From an uncultured Lachnospiraceae bacterium (GTDB lineage Bacteria > Bacillota > Clostridia > Lachnospirales > Lachnospiraceae), in NCBI GenBank assembly GCA_910577645.1, contig CAJTOL010000024.1, positions 1 to 47,260 on the forward strand: a stretch of DNA of 47,260 bases, written 5' to 3'. The position numbers were made by a program, and so were the translations under genes. The notes under the pieces were generated by a model, which saw only the letters and a program-made list of their open reading frames with translations, did no database searches and had not been told where the DNA came from. Positions 1 to 7,605 of the stretch are shown piece by piece. How positions within the stretch are numbered: position 1 is the first letter of the stretch; each line of letters begins with the position of its first letter.

Positions 1-503
1 TTACTGTCATATTTGCTATCTCCAATATAAAGCATTTTCCTATGGTCTGTTTTTGATAATTCCTCATATTTCAAAAGCGGTGCGGCATTGGGTTTATGTT
101 CCTGTGTATCGTCCGCACATATGATTGTTTTAAAATAATGGCTGATACCAAACTGGCAAAAATCATGTGTAAATTCTTCCCTTGTCTTTGAGGTGACAAT
201 TCCCATTTTATAATCCAGACTTAGAAGATTTTTCAATAGTCCGGTTATTCCGTCAAATACTTTAATAGTATCTGCATATTTACACATATTTTTATCCCAT
301 AATTCTGTCGCATAGGAAATGTCTTTTATCTCAAGTTTTTTCAAAGCGTCTATCCCGGTAATCCCTAACGCAAATTTTAGTTCAGAGCATGGTATCTCTC
401 TCCCCGACAATGCCCTTATGGTTTCCTGTAAGGAATGTAAGACAGCATATTCCGTATCAATCAGAGTACCGTCAATGTCAAAAACGATATGCTTATATTT
501 CAT
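1..503 (-). CDS. HAD-superfamily phosphatase, phosphoglycolate phosphatase/PGMB-like (3' end off window)
   Basis: Translation of the minus strand from the ATG at 503 gives 167 codons without a stop, running off the window edge. All four HAD motifs are visible: DIDGT near residues 9-13 (nucleophile and acid aspartates), VTSK (motif II), HKPN (motif III lysine) and GDSKYD (motif IV) close to the edge. A helical cap lies between motifs I and II, as in class C1 phosphatases. A cytoplasmic small-molecule phosphatase is expected; the substrate cannot be told. The start codon lies inside the end of the upstream acetyltransferase gene (11-base overlap), which suggests translational coupling and one operon with it and the HD-domain gene. 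Confidence 0.85.
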   Translation of the reverse strand, partial: MKYKHIVFDIDGTLIDTEYAVLHSLQETIRALSGREIPCSELKFALGITGIDALKKLEIKDISYATELWDKNMCKYADTIKVFDGITGLLKNLLSLDYKMGIVTSKTREEFTHDFCQFGISHYFKTIICADDTQEHKPNAAPLLKYEELSKTDHRKMLYIGDSKYDS

Positions 504-1095
504 GTAGCCGCCTTTCTTTGTCTGTATCAAAATGACGTATCACCCTGCATGGATTCCCTACTGCAACACAATTAGCCGGGATAGGGCGGTTTACAACACT
601 TCCAGCCCCTATTACGCTGTTTTCTCCTATGGTGACTCCTGGCAGAAGAATACAGCCGCCGCCAATCCAGACATTATTTTCTATCTCTATCGGACGTGCA
701 TAGGTTCTAAAAAATGTTGTCTGGCGTTCCCTCCAATCCGGCACAAGCCTTTCCATTGGTAAAACAGGGTGCGAAGATGTATAAATCTGCACATTTGAAG
801 CAATCAAAACCCTGTCACCAATTCGGATAGTTTTGTTATCCACAAAGGTACAATTCATATTGATTATCACATCATTTCCCAAAAAAATATTTTTTCCATA
901 ATCACAATGAAAAGGTGTGTCGATTGCCACATTTTCCCCAATTCCTCCCAACAGCTCCCGAAGAATGGAAGTGCGTTTTTCCATATCTCCATAATCAGAG
1001 AAATAATATTCCCGTGTTAATTCCCTTGTGCGGGCAATCTGCTTTAATGTATCGCTGTCCGCAGTTTCTAAAAAATCGCTTGCTTCGTAATACAC
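493..1095 (-). CDS. Hexapeptide-repeat sugar O-acetyltransferase (maltose/galactoside acetyltransferase family)
   Basis: 200 residues, a usual length for the LacA/Maa family. An N-terminal helical Maa-type cap (about residues 1-50) is followed by left-handed beta-helix hexapeptide repeats such as IGDRVLIASNV and IENNVWIGGGCILLPGVTIG, ending with the family hallmark VIGAGSVVNRPIPANCVAVGNPCRVIR. The conserved histidine of the HP turn (TSSHPVLP) is the likely catalytic base. The enzyme would move acetyl from acetyl-CoA to a sugar hydroxyl in the cytoplasm. It sits 12 bases after the HD-domain gene and overlaps the HAD gene. The exact acceptor is unknown. Confidence 0.9.
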   Translation of the reverse strand: MYYEASDFLETADSDTLKQIARTRELTREYYFSDYGDMEKRTSILRELLGGIGENVAIDTPFHCDYGKNIFLGNDVIINMNCTFVDNKTIRIGDRVLIASNVQIYTSSHPVLPMERLVPDWRERQTTFFRTYARPIEIENNVWIGGGCILLPGVTIGENSVIGAGSVVNRPIPANCVAVGNPCRVIRHFDTDKERRLHEI

Positions 1096-1107
1096 AATAT
1101 CCCTCCC

Positions 1108-1707
1108 TTAACGAAAACTGTTTTCCACAACGCCCGGAAGCAGAGTATAAACAGAGCAGCCAATCTGTTCTTCAAACAGTTCTTTAATCTCTAAAATTTT
1201 TTTCCACCTGTCTATTGTCGCCGGGTGGATGCCGTACCGTATTGTCACATCTACGAATCTCTTTTCCAAAAGGCAGAACCCCGTAGGCATAGCCAATGCG
1301 TCACATAGCTGTACCAGACGGTCATAATCATCATATACCGCATTTGCAACAAAATCTTTCATAAACAGGTAATCCTCATCACTGACATCAAACTCTCCGA
1401 TAGAAGTATCAATATCCTGAATCATAAATGCGTGAGATATACATATTTGTGCAACTTTTCCCCACCCACGCTCCATACAGTAACGATAGCCGTCTATCAA
1501 ATGCCTTTCCGAACTCACTCCGGCATAACGTCCAATATCATGTAACAGCCCGAAAAGATACGCCTGTTCAGAAGATAAATCTTTACAGTGTGACGCAATG
1601 TTTTTACAGGCTTTGGCTACATACCGGGAATGATCTGCCCATGCCCCCGGATTGGATTTTGACGCTTCCTTTAATGCCAGTTCTGCGGTCTGAATGTTTA
1701 GCTCCAT
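1108..1707 (-). CDS. HD-domain metal-dependent phosphohydrolase
   Basis: 199 residues. An HD domain is clear: HSRYVAKAC (first metal histidine), then LFGLLHDIGRYAG (the HD doublet), then a downstream histidine and aspartate (SHAF, VQLCDALAMP). This arrangement is typical of small HDIG/HDOD-like nucleotide or phosphate-ester hydrolases. No other domain is seen. It is the first gene of a minus-strand set of three (HD, acetyltransferase, HAD) with gaps or overlaps of about 12 bases. The substrate is not predictable from sequence. Confidence 0.85.
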   Translation of the reverse strand: MELNIQTAELALKEASKSNPGAWADHSRYVAKACKNIASHCKDLSSEQAYLFGLLHDIGRYAGVSSERHLIDGYRYCMERGWGKVAQICISHAFMIQDIDTSIGEFDVSDEDYLFMKDFVANAVYDDYDRLVQLCDALAMPTGFCLLEKRFVDVTIRYGIHPATIDRWKKILEIKELFEEQIGCSVYTLLPGVVENSFR

Positions 1708-1783
1708 TTTAACTCCTTTTAAAAGGGCGGGGCTGGCAGATAAACCGTCCAGTCCTCTTTATGATGAAATATTTACAGACAAA

Positions 1784-2023
1784 TCAACAATCCCCCACAT
1801 AGTATGAAACAATGCTCATATAGTCCATTGGATTAGGAATTTCTAAAACAAGCCGCAGGTAGTTTTTGTTTTGGAGGTACTGCAGCCACAAACTGTCCTG
1901 TACCCTTTCTTCTCCATTGATATTTTGTTTGTTACCGTCCGGGCAGAGCATATTTACTTTGCCGGTACAGGCATTGACCGTATCTAAAAATTTTTTCATG
2001 TTCAGAATGTTTAATTTTACCAT
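1784..2023 (-). CDS. Conserved small hypothetical protein (79 aa)
   Basis: The frame is open up to 2194, but the ATG at 2023 is preceded at good spacing by AGGAGG (minus strand), so I place the start there. The product is a 79-residue cytoplasmic protein beginning MVKLNILNMKKFLDTVN and ending NPMDYMSIVSYYVGDC. From memory, close relatives are common in Lachnospiraceae genomes and are sometimes labelled 'polya polymerase' without evidence, so that label should not be trusted. No catalytic motif is visible. The 57 codons upstream of this start look like ordinary leader sequence. Confidence 0.65.
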   Translation of the reverse strand: MVKLNILNMKKFLDTVNACTGKVNMLCPDGNKQNINGEERVQDSLWLQYLQNKNYLRLVLEIPNPMDYMSIVSYYVGDC

Positions 2024-2348
2024 CTTGAACCTACCTCCTGTAAATTGCTGATTTACTTTACAGGTATCATTATAATGCAGAAAACGCAGGAAAAATATTT
2101 CATTTCTGCCTTTATATATCACTATTTTGCCATTTCCTCCGATAGTAAGCTTCCTTGTTTCCAGTATAAATTCAATGCTATGGATACTTTTCATGTCTGT
2201 TCACCTGAATATCTGCGATTTTGTCTATTTTATGAATTAAATATACTGGAGCAGCTCTGTGATTGTCAATCAATATAGTGCGTTCTTTACGGCAAAAGAA
2301 AAGGCAGGAATGTGTTCTACCAGGGGTGCCCATCGAAACATGGGATAA

Positions 2349-2751
2349 CCCGTTTACAGGGACTTTTACAGGCAATGGGTTTGCTCTTATGATAATTTTG
2401 TCTATCCCAAAGAAACAGGTATAAATAGCAAGGGTAATTTTTCACAGATAGAGCGATACTATAAAGCCAACAGCTTATTACCATTTCAAATCGCTTTCTC
2501 CCAACTGGATCAGGAGGCCCAAGGCAAATGGCCGGACAGGATTTACACAGATAATCGAATTGCATTCTGGGACACTGTAGTGGGCTCGCTGGAGGAGGAA
2601 TATACCTTTCCAGTCCGTCCTGTTTAATGCCCTGAATCGGGAGGATGAATTTGACAAGCTGATAGGGAAACAGGAAAAAGAATGGGAAGAGGAGCTTATC
2701 GCAAAATATCAGGCGGTGGGCACAGATAAACAAAATATTAAAGTAAATTGA
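2349..2751 (+). pseudogene. Decayed coding remnant, family not recognised
   Basis: The 2024-2777 stretch holds no intact gene. Protein-like sequence appears in two plus-strand frames: from about 2349 to a stop at 2625-2627 (containing NFSQIERYYKANSLLPFQ and KWPDRIYTDNRIAFWDT), and then a frame ending at 2749-2751 (containing LNREDEFDKLIGKQ and KEWEEELIAKYQ). One frameshift near 2605-2625 would join them. No start codon or ribosome site was found at the 5' side. The composition (charged, helix-forming end) is protein-like, so I read this as a broken gene. The last codons overlap the promoter of the next module. Function unknown. Confidence 0.4.
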
Positions 2752-2776
2752 CGTAATATCACTTTGGTGATATAAT
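2748..2776 (+). promoter_or_regulatory. Sigma-A-type promoter of the DUF3990/XRE module
   Basis: TTGACG (2748-2753), a 17-base spacer, and TATAAT (2771-2776). Transcription should begin near 2783, which leaves a very short leader before the coding region. Confidence 0.85.
2756..2773. promoter_or_regulatory. Palindromic operator inside the module promoter
   Basis: A perfect inverted repeat ATATCAC-TTTG-GTGATAT fills the spacer and overlaps the -10 box. Its position would block RNA polymerase, and the second gene of the module encodes an HTH regulator, so autoregulation is the natural inference. Confidence 0.7.
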
Positions 2777-2789
2777 ATTGATATGGAGA

Positions 2790-3497
2790 ATGGAGGTCAG
2801 GAAAATAGATAAGCTGATTACTATATACTACGGTTCAGAAAAAAATGTGGAACTGCCGATTTTCGGCGAAGGAAAGAAGAATAACGACTTTGGTCTTGGT
2901 TTTTACTGTACTGCAAGTGAGGAACTTGCAAAAGAATGGGCGGTATCTTCTGTGCGTGATGGATTTTCTAACCGCTATACGCTGGATACCGAATACTTGA
3001 ACATTTTGAATTTGAATAGTCCAGATTACACGATCCTTAACTGGATTGCTGTCTTGGTAGAACATCGTCTTTTTTCCATAAAAACTCCTGTGGCAAGACG
3101 AGCAAAGCGATATTTGATTGATAACTTCAGCGTAAATGTAAATGCCTATGACTTGATTACAGGCTACCGCGCGGACGATTCTTATTTTGATTATGCAGAG
3201 TTGTTTCTTAATAACGGTATTTCTGTAGAACAGCTTTCACGTGCCATGCGGCTTGGAAAGCTTGGGGAACAAATAGTTATTAAATCAAAGTTTGCCTTTT
3301 CCAAACTGAATTATGAAGGTTTTGATGTTGCTGAAAAAGATCAATATTATGTTCTTCGCAAAGCCAGAGATGAGGAAGCCAATCAGGCTTATCTGGAAAT
3401 GCTTGAGGAAGAGAGTGACGGATTGTACATTCAGGATATTATGAGAGGAGGCATTAAAAACGATGATCCACGCATACCAAGAAATATATCTGAGTAA
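2790..3497 (+). CDS. DUF3990-type protein, candidate ADP-ribosyltransferase-fold toxin
   Basis: About 235 residues. The N-terminus carries the DUF3990 pattern: IYYGS, a spacer, then NDFGLGFYCTASEELAKEWA. This resembles the first elements of ADP-ribosyltransferase folds (established for related families; inferred here). Late motifs include LGEQIVIKS and FDVAEKDQYYVLR. It is followed, with 35 bases of overlap, by an XRE regulator, giving a type II toxin-antitoxin-like layout. The start is uncertain: an in-frame TTG at 2778 abuts the -10 box and cannot be in the transcript. ATG 2790 would have only about 7 leader bases. A GGAGG at 2792-2796 points instead to the ATA at 2805. Confidence 0.7.
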   Translation: MEVRKIDKLITIYYGSEKNVELPIFGEGKKNNDFGLGFYCTASEELAKEWAVSSVRDGFSNRYTLDTEYLNILNLNSPDYTILNWIAVLVEHRLFSIKTPVARRAKRYLIDNFSVNVNAYDLITGYRADDSYFDYAELFLNNGISVEQLSRAMRLGKLGEQIVIKSKFAFSKLNYEGFDVAEKDQYYVLRKARDEEANQAYLEMLEEESDGLYIQDIMRGGIKNDDPRIPRNISE

Positions 3498-4101
3498 GGC
3501 CCAGTCGGTACTCGGTGATGCCTTTGATTACGCAGTCAATACTTGTGCTATTCACGGAAATGATTTTGTGAAACTGTTTATTGCAAGCTCTGTAAGCAAG
3601 AGAATGGAAAACGGTGAACCTGCCTGTCTTGCAGGTAAAAGCGGCATTGAAATTGTCAGGGAAATTGTTGCAGAAACAAAAGGGCAAGAACTTCAAATAG
3701 AACCGCAGGATCATTTTGGACGTTCAAAGGAATATTGGATTGGATGGGCTGTTGCCTATTATCAATGGTATTCTGGCAGGAAGTACCATGACATTTTTAA
3801 GGTTCTCTCTTTTGAGGATTTGCAAAAGATGTACTATACTCTCCACGAAGCGGATATAACAAAGTTTGTTGACATTGTGGATTCAAAATTGAAGGAATAT
3901 TTTCCTGAAACTAATTTAAAGCGCATTCGTACAACATATGGCTTTACTCAAGCAGAGTTAGCGAAACGTTCCGATGTCAGCCTTCGTTCAATTCAGATGT
4001 ATGAACAGCGAAATAAAAACATCAACAAAGCAAGTGCAGATACAATGTATAGCCTCGCCAAGGCTCTGGGCTGTACAATGGAAGATTTGATTGAACGGTA
4101 A
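3463..4101 (+). CDS. XRE-family regulator, probable antitoxin partner of the DUF3990 protein
   Basis: 212 residues with two parts. Residues 1-145 form an N-terminal region (DYAVNTCAIHGNDFVKLFI and SKEYWIGWAVAYYQWYSGRKY) that I do not assign. About residues 150-212 form a Cro/CI-type helix-turn-helix (LKRIRTTYGFTQAELAKRSDV, then RSIQMYEQR). The ATG at 3463 has an AGAGGAGG site upstream and overlaps the toxin-like gene by 35 bases, so the two are co-translated. The protein probably neutralises the first product through its N-terminal domain and represses the promoter through the palindrome at 2756-2773; this is inference from layout. Confidence 0.75.
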   Translation: MIHAYQEIYLSKAQSVLGDAFDYAVNTCAIHGNDFVKLFIASSVSKRMENGEPACLAGKSGIEIVREIVAETKGQELQIEPQDHFGRSKEYWIGWAVAYYQWYSGRKYHDIFKVLSFEDLQKMYYTLHEADITKFVDIVDSKLKEYFPETNLKRIRTTYGFTQAELAKRSDVSLRSIQMYEQRNKNINKASADTMYSLAKALGCTMEDLIER

Positions 4102-4131
4102 TCAAAATATTTCTACCTTAATATCAACCGA

Positions 4132-4160
4132 TTGACACAAAAAGAGGAATACCCTATAAT
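4132..4160 (+). promoter_or_regulatory. Sigma-A-type promoter of the metallophosphoesterase gene
   Basis: TTGACA at 4132-4137, a 17-base spacer, and TATAAT at 4155-4160: consensus in both boxes. It lies 33 bases before the chosen start codon. Confidence 0.9.
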
Positions 4161-4192
4161 AAAAATTAGCAGAAATTATGGGGGTAAAAACA

Positions 4193-4963
4193 ATGAAAAT
4201 CCTGGTTTTATCAGATATCCATGCCAATATCCAGGCATTTCGTGGGGTTATGGAAAGGGAGAAGGAATATGATATTCTGTGTTTTGCAGGGGATATGGTG
4301 GATTACGGAACAGAACCGTCCCAGGTTATAGAGAGCCTTCGAAGCGCGCCCAGGGCCCTGCTGGTACAAGGAAATCACGACCTCCACGCAGTAAATGTTT
4401 GGCAGGAAGAGGATTTTCGGAATATGCCTGTAAAGAAATATAAATGGATTCACTACAATCTGGAGCGGATGAGTGGGGAGCAGGTAGATTATCTGAAAAA
4501 TCTGCCTCTTCACAGGTATTTTGAGGCGGACGGCTGGGTTTATTTGATACAGCATCAATATAAAAGCGGTTCCTATGATGTCATCGAAAACCGCAGCCAG
4601 TTTGACAGGTACTGGAAAGAGCATATGCCGAAGGCATATTGGGATGCTCCTAACCGCCGTATGATTTTTGGACACAGCCACAGGCAGTGTATCCACGTTT
4701 TGGGAGAAGGGATGGAGTGGCTGAATCCGGGGAGTGTTTCTTATCGGAGACCGGATGATCCGGACAAAACTGCCCACTATATGGTTATTGAAGGCGGCGC
4801 TATAACAATGAGACAGATTCCCTATGATCGGCGTCCTCTCTATGAAGAGGCGCTCTGCCAGCTTAAAGGGGGCCGTATGATGGATACGGAAATACAAGAT
4901 TTTATGTTCTTTTTTGGAAATGCAGTTTCCAGCAGGGAGGAGCTCCCTGTAATAGGAAAATAA
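4193..4963 (+). CDS. Calcineurin-like metallophosphoesterase (YfcE-like)
   Basis: 256 residues. The metal ligands of the family are visible in order: LSDIHAN near the N-terminus, AGDMVDYG, QGNHD, a histidine in LIQHQY, and FGHSHRQC followed by LNPGS. This order matches small YfcE/MJ0936-type phosphodiesterases acting in the cytoplasm on phosphate mono- or diesters. I chose ATG 4193 rather than the in-frame ATG at 4178, because the GGGGG tract just after 4178 is well placed as a ribosome site for 4193 and the protein then starts MKILVLSDIH like its relatives. It has its own promoter and terminator, so it is monocistronic. Confidence 0.88.
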   Translation: MKILVLSDIHANIQAFRGVMEREKEYDILCFAGDMVDYGTEPSQVIESLRSAPRALLVQGNHDLHAVNVWQEEDFRNMPVKKYKWIHYNLERMSGEQVDYLKNLPLHRYFEADGWVYLIQHQYKSGSYDVIENRSQFDRYWKEHMPKAYWDAPNRRMIFGHSHRQCIHVLGEGMEWLNPGSVSYRRPDDPDKTAHYMVIEGGAITMRQIPYDRRPLYEEALCQLKGGRMMDTEIQDFMFFFGNAVSSREELPVIGK

Positions 4964-4999
4964 TGGATACCTTTGTAAATCATGGAGCATATATCAGGG

Positions 5000-5070
5000 A
5001 ATAACGTTCTGAACCCGGTTGTGCCATAGGGTTTTCCTATGGCATAAAGCCGGTTTGGGGCGTTATTTTT
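5000..5070 (+). terminator. Nested three-tier rho-independent terminator
   Basis: Inner stem TGCCATAGG/CCTATGGCA (5022-5030 with 5036-5044, loop GTTTT), a middle helix around CCGG, and an outer helix AATAACG/CGTTATT (5000-5006 with 5061-5067) running into TTTTT. It lies 37 bases after the phosphoesterase stop codon. Confidence 0.8.
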
Positions 5071-5185
5071 GTGCAGATTTATCAATAAACCTTTAAAATA
5101 GCGGCATTTAGTCAGCGATACACCCATTTATTCCACTAAAAAAAGCGAAGCTGTTACAAAAAATTTAATAAAATATATTAAACGC

Positions 5186-5215
5186 TTGACATATATCGCA
5201 ACACATATTATACTG
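5186..5215 (+). promoter_or_regulatory. Promoter of carbohydrate cluster 1
   Basis: TTGACA at 5186-5191 and TATACT at 5210-5215 with an 18-base spacer. TTAAACGCTTGA overlaps the -35 box and has the CG-centred partial symmetry of LacI-family operators (8 of 12 positions symmetric), so it may be a site for the LacI regulator at 9379-10359. That link is inference. Confidence 0.6.
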
Positions 5216-5255
5216 GTGCCTATAAAGAGATGGTAAAAAAGCACAAAAAAGGTAT

Positions 5256-5301
5256 GAAATATCGAATAAAATTGTGATATTAACCGATTGATCGATATTT
5301 C
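5256..5301. repeat. Inverted repeat in the leader of cluster 1
   Basis: GAAATATCG (5256-5264) and CGATATTTC (5293-5301) are perfect 9-base complements, 28 bases apart. They lie between the promoter and the AGGAGG site of the first gene. They could form a leader hairpin or act as paired half-operators. Confidence 0.55.
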
Positions 5302-5320
5302 CAAAAAAGGAGGAAGGTGA

Positions 5321-6199
5321 ATGCCTGAAAAAGTATTTTGGGGTACCGGATCGGCGGAGGGAATCCCCAATCCGCTGTGCAAATGTCCTGCCTGTGAGAA
5401 GGCAAGGAAGATGAAAGGGAAAAATATCCGAAGCAGAAGTTCCTTTCGCTTATCAGAGGATATTTTACTGGACTTTGGTCCGGATTTGGTGACTCAGGCA
5501 CAGAGAAACGGCGGGGATTTGATGAAGCTTCGCCATGTGCTGATTACCCACACCCACTACGATCATTTCTCTGCATTTGCTTTATGCCAGTTTGCAGGAA
5601 GCTATATTCCGCCCAAAGAGCCGGTTGCCTTTTATTTTACAGAAGAGGCCTATGAAATGGCAGATTACCTTTGCCATGATGAAATGCTGCTGCGTAATGG
5701 GTTTCGCGAAACACTGGAGAGCGGTACGATTCGGTTTGAAAAGTTGAAATTTTTTGAAGAGAAAAAGATTGGGGATTACATTGTGACCCCGCTGCCTGGA
5801 AGGCACCCAGGATCTACGGAAAAAAGATCAGCCAATTATCTGTTTGAGGATCCGGAGGGAGAAGCCCTTTATTATGGGACGGATACGGGATACTATTTTC
5901 CGGAGACCATTGATTTTTTAAAGGATCATCCGGTGAATACTTTGATTACAGAGTGTACCTGGGATGAAAACAGGCCCTGGAATCCAGAAAGTGATAAGCA
6001 TCTTTCCCTGGGGACATTGAAGGAGCTTTTGAAGGTCTTGAGCGCACAGGGGACTTTAGGGAGCTTTTCCAGGGTATATGTAACTCACATCAGCCACAGT
6101 CATAAGAGAACCCATGAAGAATTAGAGGACTTTATGCTGGGGTGGACGGAATTTCCGTTTAAGGTTCACATTGCCTATGACGGCATGGAAATAAAATAA
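5321..6199 (+). CDS. Metallo-beta-lactamase-fold hydrolase (PhnP-like)
   Basis: 292 residues. A GTGSAEGIPNPLC start and a CKCPAC cysteine cluster (residues about 20-27) resemble the extra zinc site of PhnP-type cyclic-phosphate phosphodiesterases. The MBL core shows LITHTHYDHF (HxHxDH), LPGRHPG, YGTDTGYY and VTHISHSH, supplying the metal ligands. The protein is cytoplasmic. It is the first gene of cluster 1, 20 bases before the binding-protein gene, so its substrate is probably a phosphorylated or cyclic derivative made from the imported sugar, though no direct evidence shows this. A strong AGGAGG site supports the start. Confidence 0.8.
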   Translation: MPEKVFWGTGSAEGIPNPLCKCPACEKARKMKGKNIRSRSSFRLSEDILLDFGPDLVTQAQRNGGDLMKLRHVLITHTHYDHFSAFALCQFAGSYIPPKEPVAFYFTEEAYEMADYLCHDEMLLRNGFRETLESGTIRFEKLKFFEEKKIGDYIVTPLPGRHPGSTEKRSANYLFEDPEGEALYYGTDTGYYFPETIDFLKDHPVNTLITECTWDENRPWNPESDKHLSLGTLKELLKVLSAQGTLGSFSRVYVTHISHSHKRTHEELEDFMLGWTEFPFKVHIAYDGMEIK

Positions 6200-6219
6200 G
6201 AATAAAGGAGATTGAGACT

Positions 6220-7605
6220 ATGAAAAAGAATGTAAAGCTATTTCTTGGAACTGCTATGGCGGCGATGATTGGTACAGCCCTTACCGGCTGCGGAAGCAAG
6301 GCGGCAGAGACAAGCGCAGAGACTGCAGCCAATACTACAACAGAAGCAGCGGCCGGCACTGAGGCAGGCGGTGAGGCCAGTACAGAAGCCGCTTCTGAAG
6401 AGGTGAAAAATGTCCGTATCTGGTTGGCAGACGGAGCAGAGGCAGAATTTTATAAAACAATGCTTTCTGATATTGACGAAAGCCATCCGGAGTTTACCGT
6501 TGAGTACGAGATCTATCCTAATGACGAGCTGATTAACAAACTGCAGCTGGCGCCTTCTGTAGGGGATACACCGGATTTGGTGGTTGTGGACGGCCTGAGA
6601 GTTCCGCTGTTTATGACTCAGGACATGATTGCGCCAATCGACAGCTATATCAGCGATGACCTGAAAAACGATCTGCTTCCTTCCGTTATTGCAGAGTGTA
6701 CTTATGGAGAACAGCTTTATGGCGTGGCACAATTTGACGCCGGATTGTCGCTGTGGGGCAACAAGTCAATGCTGGAAGAGGCAGGCGTGCGGATTCCTGC
6801 CAGCTATAAAGAAGCCTGGACAAAGGAAGAATTTGAAGACGCTCTGGCAAAGCTGAAAGCAAATGGAATTGAATATCCTCTGTATATTCGCCAGAATTCC
6901 CCAAGAACCCTGTACTACACCTACCTTCCCATAGTAAGAAGCTTTGGCGGCGATCTGATGAATCGGGAGACAATGCTGACAGAAGGCACATTAAACAGCC
7001 CGGAGACTGTAGAAGCATTTTCTTATATCACCTGGCTCGTGGATAATCAGTACATCGATCCTCTGTGCGATTATGAGGATGGCTTCTTCAATAAGAAAGA
7101 AAACGCACTTTCTCTGGTTGGCCACTGGGCTACCACAAATATTACCGATGCTCTGGGTGAGGACGCCATTTTAGTTCCGATTCCGGATTTTGGAAACGGC
7201 GTATACACCGGATCCGGTTCTACGGTATGGACCATGACTACTGCAGCAGTAGACAACGGCAATGCAGAGGCCGCATGGAAGGTTATGGAAGAAGCAGTAT
7301 CTACAGAGAACGTTTCTGAGATAACCAAAGCAAACGGCGGCATCCCGGCCAGAAAGTCTGTTTTAGAAAAGGATGATCGCTTTGTAGAAGGCGGACAGCT
7401 TTACCTGTACAGAGAGCAGTTAGAGGCAGGAATCAGCTATTTAAGACCGCTGACACCGGCTCATCAGACCAACTATGACGCGGTAGAGAGCGCAGTTTCC
7501 AACATTCTTTTAGGAGCAGATGCCAAGAGCGAGCTTGATAATGCGGCTGCATCCGTAGACTCCATTATTAAAGAAAATGGGTGGAATGAATGGCTAAGCG
7601 AGTAA
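6220..7605 (+). CDS. ABC transporter extracellular solute-binding lipoprotein (carbohydrate family 1)
   Basis: 461 residues. The signal peptide MKKNVKLFLGTAMAAMIGTA ends in an LTGC lipobox (Cys about residue 24), followed by a Thr/Ala/Glu-rich linker typical of Clostridia lipoproteins. The mature domain has family-1 binding-protein features (VDGLRVPLFMTQDMIAPIDSY, NSPETVEAFSYITWLVDN, and WATTNITDALGED in the hinge region). It captures an oligosaccharide outside the membrane for the two permeases that follow. The gene overlaps the first permease by 16 bases. The ligand is not predictable. Confidence 0.9.
   Translation: MKKNVKLFLGTAMAAMIGTALTGCGSKAAETSAETAANTTTEAAAGTEAGGEASTEAASEEVKNVRIWLADGAEAEFYKTMLSDIDESHPEFTVEYEIYPNDELINKLQLAPSVGDTPDLVVVDGLRVPLFMTQDMIAPIDSYISDDLKNDLLPSVIAECTYGEQLYGVAQFDAGLSLWGNKSMLEEAGVRIPASYKEAWTKEEFEDALAKLKANGIEYPLYIRQNSPRTLYYTYLPIVRSFGGDLMNRETMLTEGTLNSPETVEAFSYITWLVDNQYIDPLCDYEDGFFNKKENALSLVGHWATTNITDALGEDAILVPIPDFGNGVYTGSGSTVWTMTTAAVDNGNAEAAWKVMEEAVSTENVSEITKANGGIPARKSVLEKDDRFVEGGQLYLYREQLEAGISYLRPLTPAHQTNYDAVESAVSNILLGADAKSELDNAAASVDSIIKENGWNEWLSE

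Noticed and set aside
2045..2278. Open frame of 77 codons on the plus strand
   Set aside because: It mirrors the leader of the minus-strand small protein and has no ribosome site or family features.
2178..2733. Minus-strand open frames of 65 and 138 codons
   Set aside because: They are opposite the decayed plus-strand gene and read as low-quality sequence rich in Pro, Cys and Phe; no start signals.
5182..5200. Catabolite-response (cre) site at the cluster 1 promoter
   Set aside because: The best alignment to the cre consensus has several mismatches in the conserved half-sites.
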